Source of the DNA: JAPORY01 sp965215385
GTDB lineage: Bacteria > Pseudomonadota > Alphaproteobacteria > Rhodobacterales > Rhodobacteraceae
Direction of reading: 5' to 3'
Assembly: GCA_965215385.1 (NCBI GenBank)
Contig: OZ244059.1
Coordinates: 2,542,001 to 2,606,000 of the forward strand
DNA length: 64,000 nucleotides
Both the position numbers and the translations under genes were made by a program. Positions 1 through 7,578 of the stretch are shown piece by piece. The notes beneath the pieces are model-generated. The model was not told where the DNA came from. It was given only the letters and a program-made list of their open reading frames with translations, and did not search any database. Position 1 is the stretch's first letter. Every line of letters starts with the position of its first letter.

Positions 1-156
1 CAACTCAAACCCGGACTCATCGTTACTGAGATAGACCAGAGTGAATTGCGGAAAATCAAGTCGGTCCGCCACCTTGAGTCCGAAAGCCTGTTCGTAAAAG
101 GCGATCGATCGGGCTTCATCACGAACACGAATCATAGAATGAATTGCTTTGGCCAT
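1..156 (-). CDS. gloA: Lactoylglutathione lyase (glyoxalase I), N-terminal part
   Basis: The first 52 residues of a vicinal-oxygen-chelate protein run off the left edge of the window. The N-terminus reads MAKAIHSMIRVRDEARSIAF and continues with YEQAFGLKVADR, the typical start of glyoxalase I, including the first metal-ligand region (His6 in the AIHSMIRV strand). The family isomerises the hemithioacetal of methylglyoxal and glutathione to S-lactoylglutathione in the cytoplasm. The start is an ATG at 156. Only the first beta-alpha-beta module is visible, so a related glyoxalase/bleomycin-resistance family protein cannot be excluded. Confidence 0.8.
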   Translation of the reverse strand, partial: MAKAIHSMIRVRDEARSIAFYEQAFGLKVADRLDFPQFTLVYLSNDESGFEL

Positions 157-276
157 TGTTGCTCCCACTGACTGCCAGCAACCATCACTCAGCTTAACGC
201 GGTTCGCTAAGATATTGGTAGGAATCTTATACTACAACGGAAAAATTATCGGTCGCTACCCAACATGCGGCTTTGG

Positions 277-552
277 CTAGGAGTTCTTGGCACCTGAAAC
301 TTCCAAAAATTTCAAACAGGCGCAGCGTAACAAAGAAGTGAAGTTTGTTGGTTCCCCCCAGATCTCAATCACTTCCGAATGAAGGGTTGAGATAAAGCTT
401 GGCGTACTCACCCCATCTCTTGCGGCAATTTCATCGAGAATATCCCAAAAGGCACTTTCCAGTCGAATACTGGTAGATTGACCGTTCAATCGCAGACGGC
501 GGTTTTGGCTGGAGTAACGCTCTGGATCCTGACCGGCGAATACTTGACACAT
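277..552 (-). CDS. Ribbon-helix-helix domain protein
   Basis: A 91-residue protein. The start chosen is the ATG at 552, which has a strong GGGAGGAG ribosome binding site five bases upstream; a longer open frame to 651 lacks such a site. The central part (SIRLESAFWDILDEIA followed by ARDGVSTPSFIS) fits the ribbon-helix-helix family RHH_4, common in alphaproteobacteria and often annotated as an 'aryl-sulfate sulfotransferase'-like small protein. Family knowledge suggests a DNA-binding or regulatory dimer; no target can be inferred. It stands alone, on the same strand as crtDC but separated from crtC by about 260 bases without a gene. Confidence 0.65.
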   Translation of the reverse strand: MCQVFAGQDPERYSSQNRRLRLNGQSTSIRLESAFWDILDEIAARDGVSTPSFISTLHSEVIEIWGEPTNFTSLLRCACLKFLEVSGAKNS

Positions 553-812
553 GACATCTCCTCCCAGTTCGAAAAAATGTGTCACCCCAAGGCGTGCTTC
601 GACATTGTATCGAAAAGCAATGCGAATTTCGTTTCGAAATTGCAAGAACAAGTTTGTGCAACTGTTGTGTGATAACCAAGATTGAGCGGTACAGTCGTAA
701 AGAGTTCAAACCCCATTAACCTTGCCGCCTTGGGGGAATAATGAAGTTCGCTTGTTCAAAGCGCGACTGAGTTCAATGTACGAGAGTTCTGTGCGCCCGA
801 AGTCATTGGCAA

Positions 813-1796
813 TTATGTGAAGGTCCAATGGGTTCGGCGAGGAACGCGGATCGCCAGCATTGGTTTTAGGAGCGGGTTGCGGTACCGCCGGAGGTCAAGG
901 GTCTCATGCACACCCACGGTGTCCTCGCCATCAAGTTGGGTTTGAATCGCTGATCGGCAGTAAAAGGGCGTATCAAGCATGGCTTTGACTTGCCGTGGCG
1001 TGAAGCCAGGGTCCGCAGGTGCCAGCCGTGCAACCCCCCATCGACTTCGTGGTAGGGAAGTGGGTGCTGGGGCCACAAGTTCGCGAACCTTGCCGTCGGT
1101 ATCAAAGGCAAGTGCTGTTGTCAGTTCGCTGCCGTCGAGTCGGTTGGCACTATAGAAGCACTGTGCGCCGTTCCGCAAAGGGAAGCGGCCCCAAGTCCAA
1201 TAGTCAAAGTCATGCTCAAGCGGTCGGGTACCAAAATTGGCATCAAAGTACCCATGCCCCTGCCAACGCCAACCAGGCCGGTTAAGATCGACAGAAATTT
1301 TGGCCGTCGGGGCGAAGGGTCGCCAAATGTGGCTATCGTCCGGAAGTAAAGGCACTTCTATTGTCGTGATTGCCGTCGGGGCAAGTCGAATTTGCCCGTG
1401 AATTCGATTGACGAGTGGCAAGGAAGAAATTTCATTGACATCAATGATCAGTTGCGAGTTCGTCCAACGCATCTTGGAGGGGCCAATTTCCAAGCGTGAG
1501 GCGGTTCGGCGCAACGCTGCTGCGCCACGGTCTGTCATAGTGAACCGGCCGCCCTGCCCGTAGGTTGCTACATTGATGCAGACGTGATTGCTAGGATTGC
1601 TTCGCCCCGACCAATGATACCAAGGCGAAAACACCGAACCGATGAAGCCGATTACCGAGACCGCGCGCGTGCCGTCGTGACTGAGCCCGTCAATATACCA
1701 CCAAGCATAACCGGTTGGGCTTACCTTTACGCGGAAATTTGGTCGTTCACGATCGCTTCGGCCGCATGCATCCCGGAAAGTGCTACCATAGGCAAT
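813..1796 (-). CDS. crtC: Carotenoid 1,2-hydratase CrtC (hydroxyneurosporene synthase), start unresolved
   Basis: CrtC adds water to the psi end group of neurosporene or lycopene, opening the spheroidene/spirilloxanthin branch. Recognised from YAWWYIDGLSHDG, IGSVFSPWYHWSGR, NHVCINVATYGQGGRFTMTD and the C-terminal DANFGTRPLEHDFDYWTWGR, in family order. The gene overlaps the 3' end of crtD by about 70 bases, implying translational coupling. The start is odd: in this frame there is no ATG, GTG or TTG between an ATG at 2030, deep inside crtD, and a GTG inside the conserved GSVFSPW motif. The coordinate given uses an ATT at 1796 as a placeholder. A non-canonical start, a sequence error or ribosomal slippage out of crtD are all possible. 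The product call is firm; the 5' end is not. Confidence 0.88.
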   Translation of the reverse strand: MAYGSTFRDACGRSDRERPNFRVKVSPTGYAWWYIDGLSHDGTRAVSVIGFIGSVFSPWYHWSGRSNPSNHVCINVATYGQGGRFTMTDRGAAALRRTASRLEIGPSKMRWTNSQLIIDVNEISSLPLVNRIHGQIRLAPTAITTIEVPLLPDDSHIWRPFAPTAKISVDLNRPGWRWQGHGYFDANFGTRPLEHDFDYWTWGRFPLRNGAQCFYSANRLDGSELTTALAFDTDGKVRELVAPAPTSLPRSRWGVARLAPADPGFTPRQVKAMLDTPFYCRSAIQTQLDGEDTVGVHETLDLRRYRNPLLKPMLAIRVPRRTHWTFT

Positions 1797-3223
1797 CCCG
1801 CCCCCGGATGGGTGCCACCGCCGGCCAGATACAGTCCCGCTAGTTTGGTTTTTGCTCTCGGTCGCTTGAGTGCCGCCAACATCCCGTGCGGGCTCTGACC
1901 GTAGAGCGCTCCGAAAGACTCCGGGAAGAGATCGTGAAAGTCTTGTGGAGTTGTTAGATCCCGCAATGTTGGCAGTGGGGAAAAAGTCACACCAAAGTTG
2001 CTCAGTCGTCGGAAGATATTGTGATGCCATTGGTCCAAATCATCCTCTTGATGTACGTGTTGGTTTGCCGGCGCGTTAGCAATCAGTTCGAATCGCTCCA
2101 GCCCCGACGGGGGATGTTTCTGACCGCGATCTTCAGCGCAGAGATATAGTGAGGGATTTTTTGGAATCTGCCCCGCTTGCAGGTCATGGAACTCAGAGAT
2201 GGGATCGTCGGCAAAAAATACGTTATGGTGGACGAGGTCGCAACCATAAACCTGCGCGGCGAAGCTATACACTCGCGCCGAGTATGATCGATTATATCGT
2301 AAGACGCGAGTTGCAGCTGATCGACAGTCTAGCCCGAGGGCACCGACCGAAAGGGCTCTAGGATCGCCGTTGAAGATAACGGCGTCGGCGGAAATACGGC
2401 GACCGTCGGCAAGCACTACCCCTTTGGTTCGGCCGTTTTGCATCTCGATTTGCGCAACGTGACACTGTAGTTCTATGGCTGCACCGGTATCTGCTGCCAA
2501 TTGCGAGAGTCCCACCGCCAGCTGATGCATGCCACCTTCGACGGTCCAGACGCCAGTCGCCTCCGCGTGCCAAATTAACGCGAGAATCGCCGGCGCGTGC
2601 CGGGGCGAGCCGCCAACATAAGTCGCGTAGCGACCAAATAATTGCGCGAGACGCGGGTCACTGAAATCGCGACTCAAGCGAGCGGCCAAACTTTGCCCAA
2701 TGCCGAGGTGACGAATGAGGTGGGGTCGGCGCAGGACATGCCAAATAAGGCTTGCAAGTCTGGGGTTTGGGTTGCGCAGCAATGATTGGTCAAAACCAAA
2801 GAACAACTGTTCGCAGCGCCGACAATAGGCACGAAACTCGGCCGCTGATTGACTCCCAGAAAACGATTGTATCGCCGCTGCACTCTTCTCGTGCTCGGAG
2901 TAAAGATCAAGGGTCGCGCCGTCAGGCCACCAGTGGCGAGCAATAGTATCTTGCGAAACGAGCGTAACATAATCATCTAACTTGCGCCCAGCCGATTGAA
3001 AGACCTCGTCGAAAATTTGACGCAGGGTCAATACCGTTGGCCCAGCGTCGACCGGTCCAGCGGCACTTTCGGTCGTTCGTATTTTGCCGCCGACCTCGGC
3101 ATGTCGTTCGAGCACGAAGACTGAACATCCATAGGTTGCCAGCCGAACAGCACTGACGAGACCGGCGACACCAGCACCAATTATGACAATCTTAGGGCGC
3201 GAACTGCGTTGGGCACCGTCCAC
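1727..3223 (-). CDS. crtD: Carotenoid 3,4-desaturase CrtD (methoxyneurosporene dehydrogenase)
   Basis: A 498-residue FAD enzyme of the phytoene-desaturase family. The N-terminal dinucleotide fold reads KIVIIGAGVAGLVSAVRLA (about residues 11-29), followed by ERHAEVGGKIRT. The family signature GLYLAGGGTHPGAGLPMVAL lies near the C-terminus. CrtD introduces the C3-C4 double bond after CrtC hydration, and in some lineages after CrtF methylation. It is the first gene of the crtD-crtC pair and faces crtE. The 113-base gap between crtD and crtE carries two PpsR-type operators, so oxygen- and light-dependent repression is expected. Assignment as CrtD rather than CrtI rests on the neighbouring crtC, crtE and crtF genes. 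Confidence 0.92.
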   Translation of the reverse strand: MDGAQRSSRPKIVIIGAGVAGLVSAVRLATYGCSVFVLERHAEVGGKIRTTESAAGPVDAGPTVLTLRQIFDEVFQSAGRKLDDYVTLVSQDTIARHWWPDGATLDLYSEHEKSAAAIQSFSGSQSAAEFRAYCRRCEQLFFGFDQSLLRNPNPRLASLIWHVLRRPHLIRHLGIGQSLAARLSRDFSDPRLAQLFGRYATYVGGSPRHAPAILALIWHAEATGVWTVEGGMHQLAVGLSQLAADTGAAIELQCHVAQIEMQNGRTKGVVLADGRRISADAVIFNGDPRALSVGALGLDCRSAATRVLRYNRSYSARVYSFAAQVYGCDLVHHNVFFADDPISEFHDLQAGQIPKNPSLYLCAEDRGQKHPPSGLERFELIANAPANQHVHQEDDLDQWHHNIFRRLSNFGVTFSPLPTLRDLTTPQDFHDLFPESFGALYGQSPHGMLAALKRPRAKTKLAGLYLAGGGTHPGAGLPMVALSGMHAAEAIVNDQISA

Positions 3224-3271
3224 CTCACCAACTCCACATTTTCATCGCGATGTTCACAATCGATTGACAAC

Positions 3272-3289
3272 TGTCAATTTAGGTTGACA
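3272..3289. promoter_or_regulatory. PpsR/CrtJ-type operator, crtD-crtE intergenic, site 1
   Basis: TGTCAATTTAGGTTGACA is an exact TGT-N12-ACA palindrome with TGTCA/TGACA arms, the known consensus of the redox- and light-sensitive repressor PpsR/CrtJ. It lies between the divergent crtD and crtE starts, so one site could control both. Binding is inferred from the motif; the regulator gene is not in the window. Confidence 0.8.
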
Positions 3290-3296
3290 CTCCGAT

Positions 3297-3314
3297 TGTC
3301 GTGATTTATTGACG
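3297..3314. promoter_or_regulatory. PpsR/CrtJ-type operator, crtD-crtE intergenic, site 2
   Basis: TGTCGTGATTTATTGACG matches TGT-N12-ACA except for the last base and begins 7 bases after site 1. CrtJ is known to bind cooperatively to two palindromes spaced about 8 bases apart, so this looks like the weaker half of a pair. It is 22 bases upstream of the crtE start. Confidence 0.65.
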
Positions 3315-3336
3315 CCGTATTGTAAAGGGTGGAGCA

Positions 3337-4242
3337 ATGAATTTAAGTACGCGCATTGAGAATGCCATTCGGCAGGCGACTGCTGATCTAAAGGGTCCGA
3401 GCGGGCCGGAAAAGCTCGCGGCCGCGATTGATTATGCGCTTTTTCCGGGTGGTGCGCGAATACGGCCCACGATTTGTATGTCAGTGGCGATTGCCTGCGG
3501 CGATGACCAGCCAACGCTGTCAAATGCCGCCGCCGCCGCATTGGAAATGATTCATTGTGCGAGCCTGGTTCACGATGATCTACCCTGTTTTGATAACGCT
3601 GATATCCGACGGCACAAACTAGCTCTGCACAAAGCTTTCCCGCAATCCCTGGCGGTATTGGCCGGCGATAGTCTCATTATTTTGGCATTCGAGACCTTGG
3701 CGAAGGCAGTGCAACAAGACTCGGCTCGGGCAGCACAACTCTTACTCACCCTTACCCAGCGATCAGGCGTGCCGACTGGAATTTGCGCTGGTCAGGCCTG
3801 GGAAGATGAGGATCAGATTGATCTTTCGGCCTATCATCAATCGAAGACGGGCGCGTTGTTTATCGCTGCCACGCAGATGGGTGCGATTGCTGCGGGACAA
3901 GATGCGGAGGCGTGGTACGACCTCGGCGCCTTGATCGGCGAGGCCTTTCAGGTCGCTGACGATCTGCGCGACTCACTGAACGACGCCGAGACGCTCGGCA
4001 AGCCAGCGGGTCAAGATGGTCGTAATGGTCGTCCCAATGCGGTGTTGCAACTCGGAGTCGACGGAGCCATTCAACGCCTGACCGATACTTTGGCTGGTGC
4101 GATTGCTTCAATCCCGTCTTGCCCCGGTGAGGCAAGGCTAGCCCAAGTTGTGCGAGCCTATGCTGAGAAGCTAACGCCCGTTGAGCCAAGTGGTGGATTT
4201 GCTTCGCTGCCATCTTCGTCGAAGGTAACGGCGACGCTGTAG
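3337..4242 (+). CDS. crtE: Geranylgeranyl diphosphate synthase CrtE
   Basis: A 301-residue trans-prenyltransferase that extends farnesyl diphosphate to C20 geranylgeranyl diphosphate, the precursor of both carotenoids and the bacteriochlorophyll tail. The first Asp-rich motif is DDLPCFDNAD (about residues 80-89) and the second is DDLRD (about 208-212). PGGARIRPTI is the usual Lys/Arg-containing pyrophosphate-binding stretch near the N-terminus. The ATG at 3337 follows AAGGGTGGAGC. Expression probably depends on the two PpsR-type operators just upstream. Length and motif spacing are normal. crtF follows after about 160 bases on the same strand. Confidence 0.93.
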   Translation: MNLSTRIENAIRQATADLKGPSGPEKLAAAIDYALFPGGARIRPTICMSVAIACGDDQPTLSNAAAAALEMIHCASLVHDDLPCFDNADIRRHKLALHKAFPQSLAVLAGDSLIILAFETLAKAVQQDSARAAQLLLTLTQRSGVPTGICAGQAWEDEDQIDLSAYHQSKTGALFIAATQMGAIAAGQDAEAWYDLGALIGEAFQVADDLRDSLNDAETLGKPAGQDGRNGRPNAVLQLGVDGAIQRLTDTLAGAIASIPSCPGEARLAQVVRAYAEKLTPVEPSGGFASLPSSSKVTATL

Positions 4243-4404
4243 CTTGTGGCCTGTTTGTCGAATGGGTCTGAATGGATTCGCGCCGCCCGCCGTGGTCTTT
4301 TCGCCCGCGATTATAGTACGCGCTGAGCGAGTTCGTTTCCTGACTAGTTGTACGAGTTTTCCAGTCGGCAATGATCACCGATGCGTTGCCTTGGGGCAGT
4401 GCCA

Positions 4405-5508
4405 ATGATCTCACAACCGTTCACTTGGTTTTATGGTCTGATTAGCCGCCCAAGCTTTCAACATTGGGCGAATCGAACGCCAGTTTTTCGTAATTTAGCC
4501 CGACGGGAAGGGGCGGCGATTTTTGACCTTGTGCAAGGCTTTGCCAAAAGCCAAGCGTTGCTGGCATTGGTTGCGCTCGACGTACTCGAACAACTACGCT
4601 CCGGCGCCAAGAGTGCCGTTGATCTGGGTGAAGTTACCAACATACCAACTGAGCGAATGAATGTGCTGCTGCAAGCGGGGGCTGCGCTTGGCGTGTTGCG
4701 ACGTTGCCGCAATAATCGCTATGGTTTGGCGCGGCATGGTGCGGCGATTCTAGGCGTTCCTGGACTACAGCAGCTGATTCAACACCATCAGATTTTCTAT
4801 CGCGATTTAGCCGATCCGGTCGCCCTATTTCGCAACAAACAAGATACCGAGTTAAGCAAGTTCTGGCCCTATGTTCTCGGGTCAGATGGCACAGCGTCAT
4901 CCGATGTGATCGAGACCTACTCCGACTTGATGGCGCAGAGCCAAAAGTTGGTCGCTCATGACACGCTCGACACCGTCGCGCTTGCCGGCGCCCAGTGCCT
5001 CCTCGATATTGGCGGCGGCACCGGGGTATTTTTGCAAGAGGTAGCGGCGCGATACCCCGATATCCGATTGATGCTATTTGATCTTCCGCAAGTCATTGCG
5101 GCGGCCGACCAGAACCTCGGCGTTGTCGGCCTGCGCGACCGGGTGCAACGACACGCGGGATCATTTCAAGACACTGACCTTCCAAAAGGTGCCGACGTCG
5201 TAACCTTAATTCGGGTGCTGTATGATCATGGTGATCGGACCGTCGCGAAACTCCTAAAGAAGGTGTACGCTGCGATGCCTGCAGGCGGTCAGTTGATTGT
5301 TTCGGAGCCGATGAGCGGTGGGCCTCGACCCCGTCTAGCTGGCGACATCTATTTCGCTTTCTACACCCTTGCGATGCAAACTGGGCGAACGCGATCTCCG
5401 GCTGAAATCAAGCGGCTCTGCCAAGCGGCTGGCTTTACAACGGTGCGGAGCCCACGCCCGAAACGCGACTATGTTACGCAAGTCGTGACCGCCCGAAAGC
5501 CGAAATAA
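4405..5508 (+). CDS. crtF: Hydroxyneurosporene O-methyltransferase CrtF
   Basis: A SAM-dependent methyltransferase of 367 residues that methylates the C1 hydroxyl introduced by CrtC. The N-terminal dimerisation/winged-helix part contains FDLVQGFAKSQALLALVALD. The SAM-binding glycine motif is LLDIGGGTGVFLQEVA, and FDLPQVI follows it as in other plant-type O-methyltransferases. The ATG at 4405 has GGGG eight bases upstream and is preferred over the ATG at 4381, which would add eight residues without a clear ribosome binding site. It stands directly before bchC, as in Rhodobacter-type clusters, with PpsR-type operators between the two genes. Confidence 0.9.
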   Translation: MISQPFTWFYGLISRPSFQHWANRTPVFRNLARREGAAIFDLVQGFAKSQALLALVALDVLEQLRSGAKSAVDLGEVTNIPTERMNVLLQAGAALGVLRRCRNNRYGLARHGAAILGVPGLQQLIQHHQIFYRDLADPVALFRNKQDTELSKFWPYVLGSDGTASSDVIETYSDLMAQSQKLVAHDTLDTVALAGAQCLLDIGGGTGVFLQEVAARYPDIRLMLFDLPQVIAAADQNLGVVGLRDRVQRHAGSFQDTDLPKGADVVTLIRVLYDHGDRTVAKLLKKVYAAMPAGGQLIVSEPMSGGPRPRLAGDIYFAFYTLAMQTGRTRSPAEIKRLCQAAGFTTVRSPRPKRDYVTQVVTARKPK

Positions 5509-5527
5509 TCGGAAAATGCAAAAAAAG

Positions 5528-5545
5528 TGTCTATTTTAGTTGACA
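5528..5545. promoter_or_regulatory. PpsR/CrtJ-type operator upstream of bchC, site 1
   Basis: TGTCTATTTTAGTTGACA is an exact TGT-N12-ACA palindrome about 75 bases upstream of the bchC start. In Rhodobacter capsulatus the bchC promoter is a classic CrtJ target, which supports the reading. It probably controls bchCXYZ and, by read-through, the puf genes. Confidence 0.8.
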
Positions 5546-5553
5546 GCCAATTT

Positions 5554-5571
5554 TGTCAGAGTAAACTGATA
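5554..5571. promoter_or_regulatory. PpsR/CrtJ-type operator upstream of bchC, site 2
   Basis: TGTCAGAGTAAACTGATA starts exactly 8 bases after site 1 and keeps the TGTCA...TGA arms, but ends ATA rather than ACA. The 8-base spacing matches the cooperative pair described for CrtJ at bchC. It is a degenerate half-site, so confidence is moderate. Confidence 0.6.
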
Positions 5572-5620
5572 TACAGTGTTTCGATGATTCGAAAGAATCG
5601 TAACGGATTGGGAGGCTAGT

Positions 5621-6580
5621 TTGCAGGCAACAGCCGTTGTCTTTCGGGAGCCAGGCGTGGTGGGAGTAGAAGCGGTGGCGCTTCAAGACCCAACGGCGTC
5701 AGATTTGGTTGTTGATATTCAGTACTCTGGCGTATCGACCGGCACCGAGAGATTGCTGTTTCTCGGTGATATGCCTGACTTTCCCGGCCTCGGATATCCA
5801 TTGGTGCCCGGGTATGAGTCAGTCGGTGATATTGTTGAAGCCGGAACGCAATCGGGTTTTCGGGTCGGTGAACGGGTGTTCGTTCCAGGAGCCAATGGTT
5901 ATCGCGATGTTCGCGGTTTGTTTGGCGGTGCGACCTCTCGACTCGTAACCGCGGCATCTCGTGTCAGCAAAGTGAGTCGCGAATTGGGTGCGGCGGGAGC
6001 TCTCATGGCTTTGGCGGCAACGGCGCGACATGCTTTAGTAGCGGGTGCGTCGGGTGGCAACGCGCAGTATTCACTGCCGGAACTGATTGTCGGTCACGGC
6101 GTGTTGGGCCGATTGTTGGCGCGATTGACCATCGCGGTCGGGGGCCAACCACCAACGGTTTGGGAGACCGATCCATATCGTCGTAGCGGCGACCAAGGAT
6201 ACGATGTCGTCGCGCCGGTCGATGATCCGCGCTTTGATTATGGCACGATTTATGATGCCTCGGGAAGCGACGCCCTTTTGGATGATCTCGTCAAACGAAT
6301 CAGCCGCGGTGGGGAAGTCGTCCTCGCCGGCTTTTATTCCAAGCCGCTGACGTTTGCTTTTCCCGCGGCGTTTATGAAAGAGGTGCGAATTCGAGTCGCC
6401 GCCGAGTGGGCCGCCGACGATCTAGCGGCGGTGCAAGCGCTGGTTGAAGATGGCAAATTAAGTCTTGACGGTTTGATAAGTCATTACTGTCCAGCGGCGG
6501 CAGCGGCGACGGCCTATCGGCAAGCCTTTGCAGGTTCGTCTTGCGTCAAGATGATCTTGGACTGGGAGGGGGAGGCGTGA
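5621..6580 (+). CDS. bchC: Bacteriochlorophyllide 3-hydroxyethyl dehydrogenase BchC
   Basis: A 319-residue zinc-alcohol-dehydrogenase-like enzyme (MDR superfamily) that oxidises the 3-hydroxyethyl group of the bacteriochlorin to 3-acetyl, a late step to bacteriochlorophyllide a. Family features include YSGVSTGTERLLFLGDMP, PLVPGYESVGDIVEAG, and a second-half segment with LIVGHGVLGRLLARL and YDASGSDALLDDLV. The start is a TTG at 5621, supported by GGGAGG seven bases upstream and by the N-terminus QATAVVFREPG. It is the first gene after the paired operators. Its TGA overlaps the bchX GTG start in a GTGA, indicating coupled translation. Confidence 0.94.
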   Translation: MQATAVVFREPGVVGVEAVALQDPTASDLVVDIQYSGVSTGTERLLFLGDMPDFPGLGYPLVPGYESVGDIVEAGTQSGFRVGERVFVPGANGYRDVRGLFGGATSRLVTAASRVSKVSRELGAAGALMALAATARHALVAGASGGNAQYSLPELIVGHGVLGRLLARLTIAVGGQPPTVWETDPYRRSGDQGYDVVAPVDDPRFDYGTIYDASGSDALLDDLVKRISRGGEVVLAGFYSKPLTFAFPAAFMKEVRIRVAAEWAADDLAAVQALVEDGKLSLDGLISHYCPAAAAATAYRQAFAGSSCVKMILDWEGEA

Positions 6581-7578
6581 AAGACGAAGTGCCAGATCTC
6601 AAGAGTTATGATGCAATTTTGCGCGAGGAAGCGGCTGAACCGACGCTTGAAGTACCGACATCTGAACCCACCAAAAAAACGCAAATTATTGCCATCTACG
6701 GCAAGGGTGGGATCGGGAAGTCATTCACGCTTGCAAACCTTAGCTACATGATGGCCGAACAGGGCAAGCGGGTGTTGTTGATCGGTTGCGATCCCAAGTC
6801 TGATACCACTAGTTTATTGTTTGGCGGTAAAGCCTGCCCAACGATTATTGAAACCTCGACGCGAAAAAAACTTGCTGGCGAAGAGGTCAAGATTGGGGAT
6901 GTCTGTTTCAAACGTGATGGCGTGTTTGCCATGGAACTTGGCGGCCCCGAAGTCGGACGCGGTTGCGGCGGGCGTGGCATTATTCACGGCTTCGAACTTC
7001 TCGAAAAACTCGGGTTCCATGATTGGGATTTCGACTATGTTTTGCTTGACTTTCTTGGCGATGTTGTGTGCGGCGGATTTGGTTTGCCGATTGCCCGCGA
7101 TATGGCACAGAAGGTGATTTTGGTCGGGTCGAACGATCTGCAATCGCTCTATGTCGCGAACAATGTGTGCGCGGCGGTGGAATATTTTCGCAAGCTCGGC
7201 GGTAATGTCGGCGTCGCTGGGTTGGTTATTAACAAGGATGATCAAAGTGGCGAAGCGCAAGCCTTTGCTGCGGCAGTGAACATCCCGGTGCTTGCCGCCA
7301 TTCCGCAAGATAACGATTTGCGCAAGAAGTCCGCCAATTACCAAATTGTCGGAACCGCAACCAGCAAGTGGGGCGGCCTGTTCGCGGAACTCGGAGAAAA
7401 TGTTGCCGAAGCACCGCCGCTGCGCCCAGTCTCACTGAGTCAAGATGCCTTGTTAGAATTATTCGACGGGTCAGAGACTGGTGCTGGCGTGGTGCTAGAG
7501 CCAGCGACCGATCGCGATATGTGCGGTAGCCTCGCTGTCGAAAGGAAATCTCTTGAAGTGATTTATGACGACGCATGA
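6577..7578 (+). CDS. bchX: Chlorophyllide a reductase iron protein BchX
   Basis: The ATP-dependent [4Fe-4S] electron donor of chlorophyllide oxidoreductase (COR), 333 residues, NifH-like. The P-loop YGKGGIGKSFT is at about residues 41-51, and CDPKSDTTSLLFGG follows. Cluster-ligand regions are GRGCGGRGI and DVVCGGFGLPIA. The start is the GTG at 6577, overlapping the bchC stop, with GGGAGGGGGAGG just upstream. The N-terminal extension of about 35 residues before the P-loop is normal for BchX and separates it from BchL. It feeds electrons to the BchY/BchZ heterotetramer encoded immediately downstream; the stop overlaps bchY by 4 bases. Confidence 0.95.
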   Translation: MKDEVPDLKSYDAILREEAAEPTLEVPTSEPTKKTQIIAIYGKGGIGKSFTLANLSYMMAEQGKRVLLIGCDPKSDTTSLLFGGKACPTIIETSTRKKLAGEEVKIGDVCFKRDGVFAMELGGPEVGRGCGGRGIIHGFELLEKLGFHDWDFDYVLLDFLGDVVCGGFGLPIARDMAQKVILVGSNDLQSLYVANNVCAAVEYFRKLGGNVGVAGLVINKDDQSGEAQAFAAAVNIPVLAAIPQDNDLRKKSANYQIVGTATSKWGGLFAELGENVAEAPPLRPVSLSQDALLELFDGSETGAGVVLEPATDRDMCGSLAVERKSLEVIYDDA

